A stretch of 64,000 nt of DNA from Lineus longissimus (taxonomy: Eukaryota; Nemertea; Pilidiophora; Heteronemertea; Lineidae). The notes under the pieces are model-generated. The model saw only the letters and a list, made by a program, of their open reading frames with translations. It had not been told where the DNA came from and ran no database searches. The translations under genes were made by a program, and so were the position numbers. The stretch covers positions 17,521,998-17,585,997 of the forward strand of contig NC_088314.1 in NCBI RefSeq assembly GCF_910592395.1, written 5' to 3'. This document shows positions 12,089 through 21,608 of this stretch, piece by piece; within the stretch, counting starts at the first letter, position 1; every line of letters begins with the position of its first letter.

Positions 12089-15000
12089 CGTTCACCGACA
12101 TTCGCAATCCATACTACGCGTCGATATGTCTGATAGAAATATGTATTGTACGAACCTGAGATCTGGATCAGAACCATCAAACGCCCAGTTGTAATCAGCT
12201 AAAGATTAAAATGATTATATTTATCGTATACTGGGCTGTTAAAAAGATCTCTCACGCATTTAGACTCTTTCACCAGTCTCCACCATTCACTCATTACGGA
12301 GACTGGTACGTGTAGGCATTTCACTCATCATGAACTCGATGGGAATACCAGAGCGCTCAGTATCGACAATGCATCCACTGTATGCACTGAAAATGTATGG
12401 CTCGCCTCGGGTAAATCAACGCGGCATCCTCGATCCTCCGCTGCGCGGCGGATAGGGTCGAGGTTACCTGGACTACCACGCATTGTATCTAAACTTGAAA
12501 TGGACCCGTGGAGAAGTACTTGTTTGAAGAGTGTGAAAAGGTGATGGATTGATCATTAACACCTGTCCTGCTGTCGCGATGAGAACAACCATGAAATGAC
12601 ATCCGACGACGTTAGGACCTAGGTCTTTTGCCGATAAATGTTCATCTCCTCAGGTGTATTGTAGTCAGGAACTGATTTGGTCATGTTTTTAGTTTCTGGA
12701 CGTGCTCATCAAAAGTAGCTTTGGTCAGACATTCATCTCTTCATGTTGGGATACCGGGGGCAACGTATAATATCACATAGGCACGCATGGTCATTAGTGT
12801 TTGGATGCATGCCATACTCCAGCGCGGTGATAGAAGTCAAAATGTCTGCTTTGGAGTCTGATTGTATACAACTTCCTTGGGTTCAGCAGGTCAGAAGGAA
12901 CAGGCTGCTCTGCTGAAGTAAATATTTGAAAAGAAACAAAACGTTGCATCAGAATAACATGTGACCAACATCCGTGCCACATTTCAAGGCGATACAACGT
13001 CCCTAAGTGAGACGTAACTCGTCCCCCATCCAGTAGTATTATAATAGAAGATATACATGTATAAGGGCAACAAAGGTTCATCTTTCTGTGTGCGTGTATC
13101 TTCTTGCATGTATGCCACATACGTGAACATTTTACACAGGGAAAATGTGTTTTTTAGACAAAATATCTAAAAGACATATATTTGACATCTCTGATATAAG
13201 CCTATTATAGACATCAGCCAGTTGACTCTACAAATGTATTAAACACTTGGCAGATGCAAATGTATTAGGCACCTGACACTCTGGCAGCAGAGGGAAATAT
13301 TTCGGACGTTTCATTCTAAGCCAGAAAATCAACATTACACATGGTTGACAGATAACTGACGCTGGTATGCTGTAGAATTTTCGAGGGGTAAAATTTTCGT
13401 AATGTGAAATAGAGCTCTAGTGTTAGTCGCTGTATTGTAGATGCCTTATGATGTACTCAAATCAACTGTGTCACTGATCCTAGAGAACACGAAAATTGGC
13501 ATTAGTTAGGTCAAACTCATTTCATTCAGTGGTGCAAAAAGTGTAAGGTGTAATTACAGTCCAAATAACAATTGACATCCTATTTTGGGTTGCGGGCCGA
13601 TATGAGCTAATTGACCAGCGTATACGCGGGCAATCTAACCCCTACTCCGTATGGTTAACGATTATGAATCGAATTTGAATTCAACTTTCTGCAGCAGTGA
13701 GGTGTGGAATTATTGAGAAAAGCAAGAGATTTTCGCGGCAGCATATTTTCGCGAGCCTGACCTACTTGCAAAATTCGAGAGGTTCTTGACATTTTCAGAG
13801 CCTCTTGCGGTTCCATATGCGAAGCCCATACAAATTCCGTCTCGCAGGAATATGGTCATAAATGGCCATCTAAAAGCTTACGTTTCAAAAGAGCCGTCGC
13901 CACAACTATTTGATACATGAATAAAAGCCTCATCCACGTTGTTGAACCCATTTTTAATTGAAGTTTATCCCGTTTGCTGGCAATCATTCTTAGTGCTACA
14001 TCTCATCGACTATAGTCATTGATATTTCTTGTCTTCGCGACCAGCTTCTCGCAATATCTAATTGCAGCAGATTTTCGTCTGTTTAGGAGGATTTTCTACT
14101 GTTCCCATCAGTCCAGAGTCGCGACGCAATTAGACGTTGATTTTCATGAAAAAAATGGTATTAAAATGCGGTAGATCGGAATAACGCGCCGTGATTTTCT
14201 CGTGAGAATCGCGGCATGTTGCCATCAGGTAGTTTGGATGTTCCTCCCGTCTGGTTGATTGTCTGTCCCAACGCTCGCCCGATCCGACAACGTCTATGCA
14301 TGGATTTCCCAAGGCTGCCACTCCCTCAAGATGTTAGTGTTGTTGAACTATCTCCGAACTGGTATGGAAATTGATTGGAGGGGTCTAAGATCTTGGCTTG
14401 CTCAAAAGGATTTCGTGATTGGTTGTGTGAAACCCATCTTCTATTCGGCATGTCCTGAAACATGAATAGCTTTTCCTCATTGCGATATATGCCCGCGCTC
14501 TCATGTCATTATCCTAGCAAATGCTGCAGAGAACAGTACTGAGCTTGTTAATACAAAATGCAAAATGCAAGTTAGAGACAATATATCATTTCTGTATCCT
14601 GTTCTCTTTGTGTTTTTTGATTTATTGATCCATTGTGAAACATTGATTCTGGTGAAATATACTAAATTAATGTGATCAGAAGTGCCCTTATCAATTATCA
14701 ATATAACAGATCCGTCGAATACATATTTGTACAATGACAACTGAAAAAAATGCCCGAATGCACAAGTCATACATTCGTACGCCTATGTACATGTACGCCG
14801 TGGACCCAAGGCTAATTCTTAACTTTCTTTAACTCTCCCAGGATTTGTGATTTCGAATGATACAATGTATTATGAAATTTGTGATTTTTGATATTGTGAC
14901 CTACATGTATATAACCATGGTTGGTCTGCAACATAATGAGTTGGTGACTTTGACATAGACATCTGCAACACTTCATGCCTAATCTGAAAGGAATACAAAT

Positions 15001-16299
15001 GTATATTATCTGATGCATGTTTTCGATGAAGTTCACAATTCATCAAAGCCTCTACCATGCTGGTGTGTGGATTCCCTTGCCAGTATCAATGAGTCGCCGG
15101 AATAGTTTGTACCTGTCGAAACTGAGCAGTGAATGGATTGCATACCACCTCTCATCCCAAACTCCATATTAGCTTGATAACGAGGTTCATGCGATTCTAT
15201 TATGACCCGTCTCAGCACATTCATTCAATTTGCAAGATCATGAATGCTCTCTTTCACAAAACGTAAAATGAACTCTGGGATTCCTAGTCAGAGAAGGCCA
15301 AAGAGAAAATGCTGAGGGGATGAATTTTCCGATGTTATACTTTATTTTAAAACTAGTAATGAAATGTACAGATGGAAATAAAACGTATTATTTTCAGCAA
15401 TAAGAGCTACTTGCCCTTGTTCCTGTTTCACTTTAAAATGAAATTCAGAAATAATACTAATGAAATTAGTATTGTTTACTTTAGAAAGAAGTGATATAAC
15501 GACGAATATTCAAGGAGTAGGAGTAAGCTTTTTTGCCAAGTAAAGAATGTATAGCATACGACACCTTGTAGAAGCTAGTGTGCGGACATCTTGATCGGCC
15601 GCGTGATACATTCCGATACACAGTGTATTACGCTTGCGCAAGATGTTCCGTACTAGCTGCTGTATTGCGAGCTTTCCCGAATGAGAATTCAATTGAACAA
15701 ATCACCTCGAGATGGCATTGAGTGTTACTTCTGTATGTCATGGGATCACACAGTCATATGAACAAGAAACCACTCTCGATGGAAGCTTGGCGGCCCACAG
15801 ACAATATTGCAAGTACACGCCGGAGGAAGGGAAGATCATAAGATCATTGTGATCGGGCCGAGGGAACTTGACGAGTCGGTTTGCCAAATCTACGATTTTT
15901 TTTTAAATGATGATGATTTTAATGTATTTAATTGCAATAAAACATGTTCTATCTGGTGGGCCACACATTCAGTGACACATGAATTCCCACGGTGAGGAAT
16001 CGCATAATATTCCCTCAGACTCAAAAATAAAAAAGTGTCAGGATACAGCACTGCTTCATTTCATGGTGCAGTTTGATGCAGTTCATAAAAAAACTGTAAG
16101 ACACTGTTGATAAATGTGTCACCAGTTGGAATTACTTTTGTTTGAACTAAATTCATGAAATGACGTTTTTTTGGTAGTTTCATAGATTCGACGAACTCGA
16201 TATAAAACGGGTTCCCTCGACTACACCATGTAGAAGATTTTTCCTCCGGGTTGACACTGCTATCTATAGCCAAATATCTTACCTTGATTTCTCAATGTT

Positions 16300-16555
16300 C
16301 CATGTTCAAGGTCAAAGGTCAAGGTCATTGTGAGGAGACTGACTTGTCATATTTTATAGTGGGAAATATCTCGAATTGTCGGACAGACGGTAGTATGAAA
16401 CTAAATGACATGTATGTTTGTGTTGTTGGGGCGTTCAATGAACTAATCCACTTCAAGGTCAAAGGTCAAGTTCAATGTGAAACTTATATATCACATCTGA
16501 TAATCGTAGATATCTCGACTTGTCCGTCATAGAGAAGCATGAAACTTATTAACGA
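16300..16555 (+). repeat. Dispersed repeat with AGGTCA direct repeats (unit B)
   Basis: Copy of the element at 6440-6700, with both aaggtcaaaggtcaag blocks intact. It lies immediately before the exon at 16573-16794. Confidence 0.6.
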
Positions 16556-16572
16556 ATGTGCATATGATTATT

Positions 16573-16794
16573 TCAAATGCGGTATCGCTTGTTAGTCTTA
16601 TTTCTTCTGATGCCTCCTCTCGTAGAAGATACATCGGTTTTCTTATTGTAAAAACAGGTCCTGCTGCTCATCCAGGTAGGGTTTGATTCGTCAGCTGTGA
16701 AGACAAATTTGGTGTGTGCGCCCATACTCGAAGAATATTTTAGTGTTTCATCTTTACGGTAGTAATTCGTAACGTGACCTCCAAGGTTTCTCAC
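16573..16794 (-). CDS. Candidate exon next to the Polinton insertion (unit B copy)
   Basis: Copy of 6718-6939 with the same strong acceptor (ttcttctatgttgcag). Replacements include FVFTA for FVFTT and CFYNKK for CFYSNK. The Polinton target duplication starts at 16848, so the element lies in the intron about 55 bp upstream of the splice acceptor, within the usual branch-point zone. Confidence 0.4.
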   Translation of the reverse strand: MRNLGGHVTNYYRKDETLKYSSSMGAHTKFVFTADESNPTWMSSRTCFYNKKTDVSSTRGGIRRNKTNKRYRI

Positions 16795-16847
16795 CTGCAA
16801 CATAGAAGAAACTGAAGGAGGTCCCACGTTAACTAACAACCTTATGA

Positions 16848-16853
16848 GGCTTC
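16848..16853. repeat. Target-site duplication GGCTTC, left
   Basis: GGCTTC directly precedes the left TIR and is repeated at 33638-33643 directly after the right TIR. Unit A has one copy at the equivalent empty site (6993-6998, gaGGCTTCttcc). A 6-bp duplication is the standard length for Polinton/Maverick integration. Confidence 0.95.
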
Positions 16854-16879
16854 AGTAGTGTAATAATGACAGTTCTAAC

Positions 16880-17000
16880 TCAGAGTCAAATCCCAGTCAA
16901 AATCTCCAAGTCAAATCCCAGTCAACACGTTTCAAAAGAGTCTCAGTCAAATCCTAGTCTAAATAGTTTCCAGTCAAACTTCAGTCAAGTCACAAATCAT
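16880..17000. repeat. Subterminal AGTCAA motif array
   Basis: Seven AGTCAA copies and one AGTCTAA variant occur within about 120 bp just inside the terminus, mostly spaced 10-25 bases apart, and are mirrored in the right TIR. Such clustered subterminal motifs are typical of sites bound by an integrase or terminal/replication protein; the binding role is inference. The region also reads as an open frame upstream of the likely TIR gene start, which is probably incidental. Confidence 0.6.
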
Positions 17001-17105
17001 CCAAATTATCAAAATTATCAAAATTATCAAAATTATCAAAAATTTAAAAAAATAACAAAAATAACAAAACGTGAACTTAATAGAAATTATTTTCTTGTAA
17101 ATAAA

Positions 17106-17399
17106 ATGAACTTTCCGTCAAACGAAGAACTTGAATCAAGAGTCATAACAGATTATCTAAAATTTAAAGATCTTCCAGTGAACACATGGTACAAAATCAA
17201 CTCATTTAGAACGATAAGGACAAAGATAGGCGAATCAACCATCCTTGAACTTGTTGACTCAGAATCGAAAGAAGTGACCGTGTGGGCGACGAGTGTCATC
17301 AAACAAAAATTAAATCCAGCTCATAATTATATAAGGTTCACAGGAGTCAAGGAAACAAAACAAGGTAAGAAATTCTATGGGTTTAATCTTTTGGACTAA
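17106..17399 (+). CDS. OB-fold-like small protein encoded in the left TIR
   Basis: Encodes 97 residues from the ATG at 17106. I prefer this start to the upstream 16866 ATG because it has the context gtaaataaaATGaac, which recurs at the zinc-ribbon gene start, and because the upstream extension is low-complexity (Ser/Gln/Asn runs). The body reads LPVNTWYKINSFRTI, then a G-x-STILELVD strand, VTVWATSVIK, and a C-terminal YIRFTGVKETKQGKKFYGF. This looks like a compact beta-barrel of the OB/ssDNA-binding kind often found beside replication genes of large DNA transposons. That is a fold inference only. An almost identical copy lies in the right TIR; both are transcribed inward and are followed after about 43 bp by a different gene. 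Confidence 0.6.
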   Translation: MNFPSNEELESRVITDYLKFKDLPVNTWYKINSFRTIRTKIGESTILELVDSESKEVTVWATSVIKQKLNPAHNYIRFTGVKETKQGKKFYGFNLLD

Positions 17400-17442
17400 A
17401 CTTATATTCATCTTATATCTAATACAAATTATTTTATTGGAA

Positions 17443-17708
17443 ATGAAAGAAGTATATGTCAATTGGAGAAATCTTCCTGATAATACTTGGTATAAAATTG
17501 ATAGATTGGATTATTTATCAATAACAGATAAGTATGATTTTTACTATTTGTATATCCCAGAGATGATAAAAAAACGTTGTATATTGTAAGACTGACAAAA
17601 CGAATTAAGGATAAAATTTTAGACCTGGGTGATATAAGTCCTCTTCTACACGATGATGTCTTTATTTACAAAAAAGATGATGATATGAGTCAACATTGGA
17701 TTTTTTAA
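17443..17708 (+). pseudogene. Second OB-fold-like gene, frameshifted
   Basis: It starts at the ATG that forms the inner edge of the left TIR. The first ~40 codons (WRNLPDNTWYKIDRL) clearly resemble the TIR-encoded protein (LPVNTWYKINSF). The frame ends at 17587-17589, but the adjoining -1 frame continues to a stop at 17706-17708, ending in VFIYKKDDDMSQHWIF, which parallels the end of the TIR protein. A single-base indel between about 17553 and 17575, around a run of seven A, explains this. An A7 run can also act as a -1 slippery site, so a programmed shift is a weaker alternative. Confidence 0.6.
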
Positions 17709-17752
17709 ATTGTTTCCATGCTTATATCTAAAGAAAATAAAAACATCATAAA

Positions 17753-18028
17753 ATGAACAAAACTGTGAAAGCTCTCATTGGTGTCCTAATCTTGTCAATG
17801 ACAGGAAATGTCATTTTGACCGGAGTTAATTTTGTACCTAGACATACTCCAATCGTGAACATCACAGACTTTCCAATGAATTACACGTGTCTAATGGAGC
17901 ACAAAAGAAAGTTGATTAAAAATCACATGTATGGACATGTATGTTATAATCGATGGCTCGATGTTTCTATCATAGACATAAGGTATTATAAAGATGGAAT
18001 TGTAAATCTGACCGATGTAAATTTATAA
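17753..18028 (+). CDS. Small signal-anchored glycoprotein candidate
   Basis: Encodes 91 residues. Residues about 7-24 (ALIGVLILSMTGNVILTG) form a signal peptide or N-terminal anchor. The remainder has three N-glycosylation sequons (NIT, NYT, NLT) and two Cys, so it would be a lumenal or surface domain. The start sits in catcataaaATGaac, the same TAAAATGAA context as the zinc-ribbon and TIR genes. It is transcribed towards the minus-strand cluster, with which it converges. I do not recognise a family; host-interaction or envelope/egress roles are possible but unproven. Confidence 0.6.
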   Translation: MNKTVKALIGVLILSMTGNVILTGVNFVPRHTPIVNITDFPMNYTCLMEHKRKLIKNHMYGHVCYNRWLDVSIIDIRYYKDGIVNLTDVNL

Positions 18029-18135
18029 ACTCTTAAGCTTATAAATTTACTCGCTTCACTCGTAGAAAGTACTCACCCCACACTACTTTTGTCTAACTTG
18101 CTTTTACAGCCCAAACTGATTATCTCAGATGAAAG

Positions 18136-18564
18136 TCATGTCATTTCGGATTCTAGGATGAGCTCAAATTCACTCACAGAAATAGTACCATTATCCAAAT
18201 ATCTGGAAAGTAAATTATCAACACCCCGCAAGCATGCTTTTTTCTCAATTAAAATATCTAAATGTTTTTTCTCCTTTTTCCTCAACTTAGGAACTACAAT
18301 TTTTCCAACCAATCCTAGGAGTGTACAAATGGCAGAAATTGGAATGCTGATGACATTTCCAATCACTGTCGCAGCTCCAATTGATGCGACTGTGACACTG
18401 GTAATATACATACCAATTTCACAACCGTGTAAGATTTGACTCGCTTTTTTGTAATTTTTATGTAACTTTTTTCTTTTGTCAATATTCAACTCTAATTCTG
18501 TAATTTTTTCTTTAATTTTTTCAAGTCTAAATTGTTCAGCGTCAACACCATCTATATTATCCAT
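18136..18564 (-). CDS. Membrane protein with coiled-coil ends
   Basis: Encodes 142 residues. The N-terminal third is charged and helical (FRLEKIKEKITELELNIDKR), followed by a long hydrophobic Gly/Ala/Ile-rich centre (about residues 50-90, IGMYITSVTVASIGAATVIG and onward) that would form one or two membrane helices, then a basic KLRKKEKKH stretch. The ATG directly abuts the stop codon of the upstream minor capsid candidate, giving GAATAAATGG. It is the last gene of the minus-strand structural cluster. The family is unknown; position suggests a virion-associated membrane protein. Confidence 0.7.
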   Translation of the reverse strand: MDNIDGVDAEQFRLEKIKEKITELELNIDKRKKLHKNYKKASQILHGCEIGMYITSVTVASIGAATVIGNVISIPISAICTLLGLVGKIVVPKLRKKEKKHLDILIEKKACLRGVDNLLSRYLDNGTISVSEFELILESEMT

Positions 18565-19254
18565 TTATTCTAATCGTAAATCAATGGAAACTGGTGTTAA
18601 AAATTCAATAGGGTCATCGTTCTGATCTTTGACCTGTAGTTCAATACTAGTATGATCGTGCTTTGCGATCTTTACTTTTTGAAGAGAGGTATATTCATGA
18701 ATATCTCCATAATATTTACCTTTGGGAACAAATGATGTAATAAGATCACTGCGCTTTCCATTCACTAAATTTTTATGCCCATCAATAATACTACAAGAAA
18801 TTCTGTACTCATTATAAGGTAGAAGTTTACAAGGTTTATTCCCAGTAATTTCTGAGCTTATGAAGGTAATCTCTTCATGAGTCATTCCTAATATCTCACC
18901 TAGTTCTTTATGGAGAATGACTCCAAATGGTGGCTCAACTTTTATTTTTATTTTCCCTAATGAAGGTATATAAGTTAGGTCAAAGGAGTCAGCATGTCCT
19001 TTTTCTTTCAACGCTTCCTTGACTGCTTTATTATACGTCGCTGGTGTATAAAATCCATCAGGAATAACAATGATATCCTGTGCTGTATATTCATCATTGA
19101 CCACAGTCGCTAATCGTAGATGACTATTTCTCAATTTCCTTGAAAAGTTATAGTAAGTCATAGGAATAATAGCCTTTTCAACCTGCACGGTGTCATAGGA
19201 CTGAATACTCGCTGGAAGTAGAATCCTTAATACATCATGAAATCTAACGTTCAT
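18565..19254 (-). CDS. Minor capsid (penton-like) protein candidate
   Basis: Encodes 229 residues. It has the layout of polintovirus minor capsid proteins: an N-terminal strand, a VEKAIIPMTYYNF motif (a common 'I-P-x-T-Y-Y-N' feature), then an IVIPDGFYTPATYNKAV segment followed by alternating strands, consistent with a jelly-roll. It overlaps the 629-residue gene by 11 bp and abuts the 142-residue gene, and it starts in GATAAATGA. The assignment as penton rests on pattern and on its place in a capsid gene cluster; a structure prediction would test it. Confidence 0.65.
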   Translation of the reverse strand: MNVRFHDVLRILLPASIQSYDTVQVEKAIIPMTYYNFSRKLRNSHLRLATVVNDEYTAQDIIVIPDGFYTPATYNKAVKEALKEKGHADSFDLTYIPSLGKIKIKVEPPFGVILHKELGEILGMTHEEITFISSEITGNKPCKLLPYNEYRISCSIIDGHKNLVNGKRSDLITSFVPKGKYYGDIHEYTSLQKVKIAKHDHTSIELQVKDQNDDPIEFLTPVSIDLRLE

Positions 19255-21133
19255 TTATCTTAGCAGAAATTTTATGTGCTTTTTGTTTAATGGTTCCAAC
19301 ATTGCTTGATATGACTTGAATAATCACTAAAATAGTGACAGCGATCATAATAATCACATGCTCTGCTAAAAATCCTACAACACTAGCAGCTGCTTTCAAG
19401 ATAGTAGACACAATAGATCCTAAAATTCCAGGCAAAGCGATTAAAGCTTTCTTTCCTAAAGAAAGTAGCCAATTTTTAAATTTGATCAAACCTTGTGTAA
19501 TTTTACTAGGAATTCCTGGCTTAGAAGGAATACTAGGTCCAATAGGTTGACTAGGTCTATCAGGTCTTCCATGTCCTATAGGTTTTCCTGACTTAGAAGG
19601 AGCACTTGGTTTTACTGCAGAGCCTATAATGCCACCAATGGCAGACAATGCTATAATAACTGCAGTCACAATGCTTCCAAGTTTAAAACCTTTCAATTTG
19701 AATAATGCGTCAAGTCTTTCTCCTAAGGATTTACTTGTATCATTGACTGTATCACGAAAATTGTTAGCTAATTGTCTAAAAGTAGGTCTTGAATTTTCTT
19801 TGAGTAAAATTAATTCATCAGCTTCTGCTTTATCAGCCTCTCTTAAATTTTGTTCTTCATTATCAGTTAAATTTTGTTCTTCATTATCAGTTAAATTTTG
19901 CATTTCAATATCCTCGTTTTTTTCCAATCTGGTTATCTTATCTTTTATTCTGTCACGTATCAGTCTATATTTTTCTTTAATCGCTCTCCATTTACGTCTG
20001 ATCCATTCAATAGCATCATCCAATTTAGAATTATTTGTTTTCATAGGCTTGCCTTCTTCATTAAAAACATGTGTTTGAACATATGTTTCATCATCTGACT
20101 CAGTTTTAACAATCGTTTTTGATTCATCCGTGTCAATATTTGTTTCTTGTTCCTCATGTCTCGCTTGTTCATTTCTGTCAATAATGTCAGGTTCCAGTGG
20201 AATATTTGTCCTAGATGCTGCTTCAAAGTCATCAGTCAAATCTTTTCTTACAGCATCAGGTTCAGCAGTTTTAGCAGTTTGTTTAATAAAATCTCTAAAT
20301 TGAGGGCTTCTATCCGTAAGTGTTTTCCTTAATATGAAATCACCATTTTTCCCCTCAATATATAGTATTTTTCCCTGTTTACCTATAATAGACCATTGCC
20401 CATTCACTTTTTTCAGGGCTTCCCTTAGAAATTCTCGATCATTAGGTTTAAATCCATGTTTTTCCTCCATTTTATCAATAACCCTTTCTTTTTCCATCTC
20501 TTCTTGGTTACTATCATCCTCTACTTGTTGATTCTGTATTCTTTTAAAATCGTCAAAATCATCATCTTTAGCTGCTTGATTCAATTCTTCTTTTAAATTT
20601 CTTTGCTGAGGATCACCTCCAGTTGTTTTAGGAGTTCCTTCAGGAAGTGTTTCTTTTCCTTCAAAATGGTTGAGAAAATTAATCGCTAGTTTTTTTTGTC
20701 CACTTTTTAACAATGCCTCTTGCGGTTTAAAATCACCACTTTTACTATTTCCATAATTTTTTTTGTACGTTAATTGTAATTTTTTATCTCCTTCTACATA
20801 GTAATATGTATCATTTTCAATCTTAATATGTGGTTTTAGTAATTCTCTTAGTTCATAATTTTTAAAATTACCATATTGGTTTTCTAATTTTGGTTTAATA
20901 ATTTGCATTATTGTTTCAGGTCTATCAATGTGTGGAGCATCTTCATTTCTAGTCATCTCTTCCCTAAGCCTATTATCTACTTTTTGTTCTTGTATTCTTT
21001 CGTCAAATTCACCATCTTTATCTGGGCCATAGTCATTGAGGTCATCTTCAAGTGAAGTATTTGGACTATAGAATTTTTCTTCTCCATCATAGGCTGGATT
21101 GTCAAAATTCATAACAACATCATTACCAGCCAT
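19244..21133 (-). CDS. Large virion-type protein with internal repeats and C-terminal membrane segments
   Basis: Encodes 629 residues. The N-terminal half is acidic and helical and has two copies of a ~50-residue module (about 75-127, ENQYGNFKNYELRELLKPHI, and 217-271, EEKHGFKPNDREFLREALKK). Each ends in a YYVEG/LYIEG strand and a K-x-L-T/L-R-K tail. There is a short NLTDNEEQ tandem repeat near 417-432. After about residue 490 come a hydrophobic helix, a Pro/Ser/Gly-rich linker (about 516-552) and a strongly hydrophobic C-terminus (about 560-610). It could span a viral inner membrane or act as a membrane-active virion component. No known family is recognised. It starts in AAAATAAATGG. Confidence 0.75.
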   Translation of the reverse strand: MAGNDVVMNFDNPAYDGEEKFYSPNTSLEDDLNDYGPDKDGEFDERIQEQKVDNRLREEMTRNEDAPHIDRPETIMQIIKPKLENQYGNFKNYELRELLKPHIKIENDTYYYVEGDKKLQLTYKKNYGNSKSGDFKPQEALLKSGQKKLAINFLNHFEGKETLPEGTPKTTGGDPQQRNLKEELNQAAKDDDFDDFKRIQNQQVEDDSNQEEMEKERVIDKMEEKHGFKPNDREFLREALKKVNGQWSIIGKQGKILYIEGKNGDFILRKTLTDRSPQFRDFIKQTAKTAEPDAVRKDLTDDFEAASRTNIPLEPDIIDRNEQARHEEQETNIDTDESKTIVKTESDDETYVQTHVFNEEGKPMKTNNSKLDDAIEWIRRKWRAIKEKYRLIRDRIKDKITRLEKNEDIEMQNLTDNEEQNLTDNEEQNLREADKAEADELILLKENSRPTFRQLANNFRDTVNDTSKSLGERLDALFKLKGFKLGSIVTAVIIALSAIGGIIGSAVKPSAPSKSGKPIGHGRPDRPSQPIGPSIPSKPGIPSKITQGLIKFKNWLLSLGKKALIALPGILGSIVSTILKAAASVVGFLAEHVIIMIAVTILVIIQVISSNVGTIKQKAHKISAKINER

Positions 21134-21138
21134 TTATT

Positions 21139-21528
21139 TTAAATAAATTTTGACAAAACAGCTGATCCAATCACACTCCCTGCAATATAGGCTTGTTCAT
21201 AATTTTTCTGAGAAGAACTAGGTTTATAATTTAAAGTTGGCTTAGGATGGATGCTGTCATAGTAGCGAATAGAGTCTGTCATGTCTAACATGTCTGATTG
21301 TGCTTGATGTTTTTTCAGACGTTGTTCTGCTAGGAAGTCCAGATGTTTAATTCTATTGCGCGACCACATCACTGATTCCTTTTGTAATTTTTCGCTTGCT
21401 AAATCATGTCTTTTACGTTCTTCTGCAGCATTCTTAGCATCAAATGCGTGAAACATGGCATTCCCCCCAACAAAAGCAGTCGCATTAGCTACTGCTCCAA
21501 AAATTGTTGTTAAAATCATGCCAGCCAT
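21139..21528 (-). CDS. Small protein with N-terminal hydrophobic segment
   Basis: Encodes 129 residues. A hydrophobic N-terminus (MILTTIFGAVANATAFVGG) is followed by a highly charged helix (about 30-75) and a second hydrophobic patch at the C-terminus (AYIAGSVIGSAVLSKF). It ends 5 bp before the start of the 629-residue gene. The start context is ATAAAATAAATGG. It is likely a small virion or membrane protein of the structural cluster, with no recognised family. Confidence 0.65.
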   Translation of the reverse strand: MAGMILTTIFGAVANATAFVGGNAMFHAFDAKNAAEERKRHDLASEKLQKESVMWSRNRIKHLDFLAEQRLKKHQAQSDMLDMTDSIRYYDSIHPKPTLNYKPSSSQKNYEQAYIAGSVIGSAVLSKFI

Positions 21529-21547
21529 TTATTTTATAAAATAAATT

Positions 21548-21572
21548 CAATATGCCAAAAATGGCACATTGA
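21548..21572. repeat. Hairpin (tgcca-aaaa-tggca core)
   Basis: The text caatatgccaaaaatggcacattg forms a hairpin with one mismatch. The same sequence recurs in inverted orientation at 25497-25524, between the major capsid gene and a divergent gene. Here it lies between the starts/ends of the 129- and 78-residue genes. Confidence 0.7.
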
Positions 21573-21578
21573 TTTTTT

Positions 21579-21607
21579 CAGGGCTACTCACTATGCTCGC
21601 AGCCCTG
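21579..21607. terminator. Hairpin directly after the 78-residue gene
   Basis: cagggct at 21579-21585 pairs with agccctg at 21601-21607; a run of T flanks the left side (gattttttca). It begins 1-2 bases after the stop codon at 21609 of the minus-strand gene. The same CAGGGCT arm recurs in two hairpins after the polymerase gene, which suggests a shared 3'-end signal. Confidence 0.5.
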
Positions 21608-21608
21608 T

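Larger units (their letters stand above)
10374..16853. repeat. Tandem unit B, left part (interrupted by the Polinton)
   Basis: It matches unit A from about 512 to 6998. The first ~510 bases of A (and a further 327 bases seen before unit C) are missing at this junction. Homology runs to GGCTTC at 16848-16853, breaks for the Polinton, and resumes at 33638. The stretches 12300-16300 and 10374-11040 hold no gene that I can support. Confidence 0.9.
16854..17445. repeat. Left terminal inverted repeat (592 bp)
   Basis: It is the reverse complement of 33046-33637. I found one mismatch, agg here versus agt there, an Arg/Ser difference in the encoded protein. The inner edge falls exactly after the ATG at 17443-17445, so the start codon of the first unique gene belongs to the repeat. 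Its outer third carries seven AGTCAA motifs (16882-17000) and a short 9-bp tandem run (aaattatca, about 17001-17040). Confidence 0.97.

Noticed and set aside
16866-17105. N-terminal extension of the TIR gene to the 16866 ATG
   Set aside because: Low-complexity text made of the AGTCAA and aaattatca repeats; the internal ATG has the better, shared start context.
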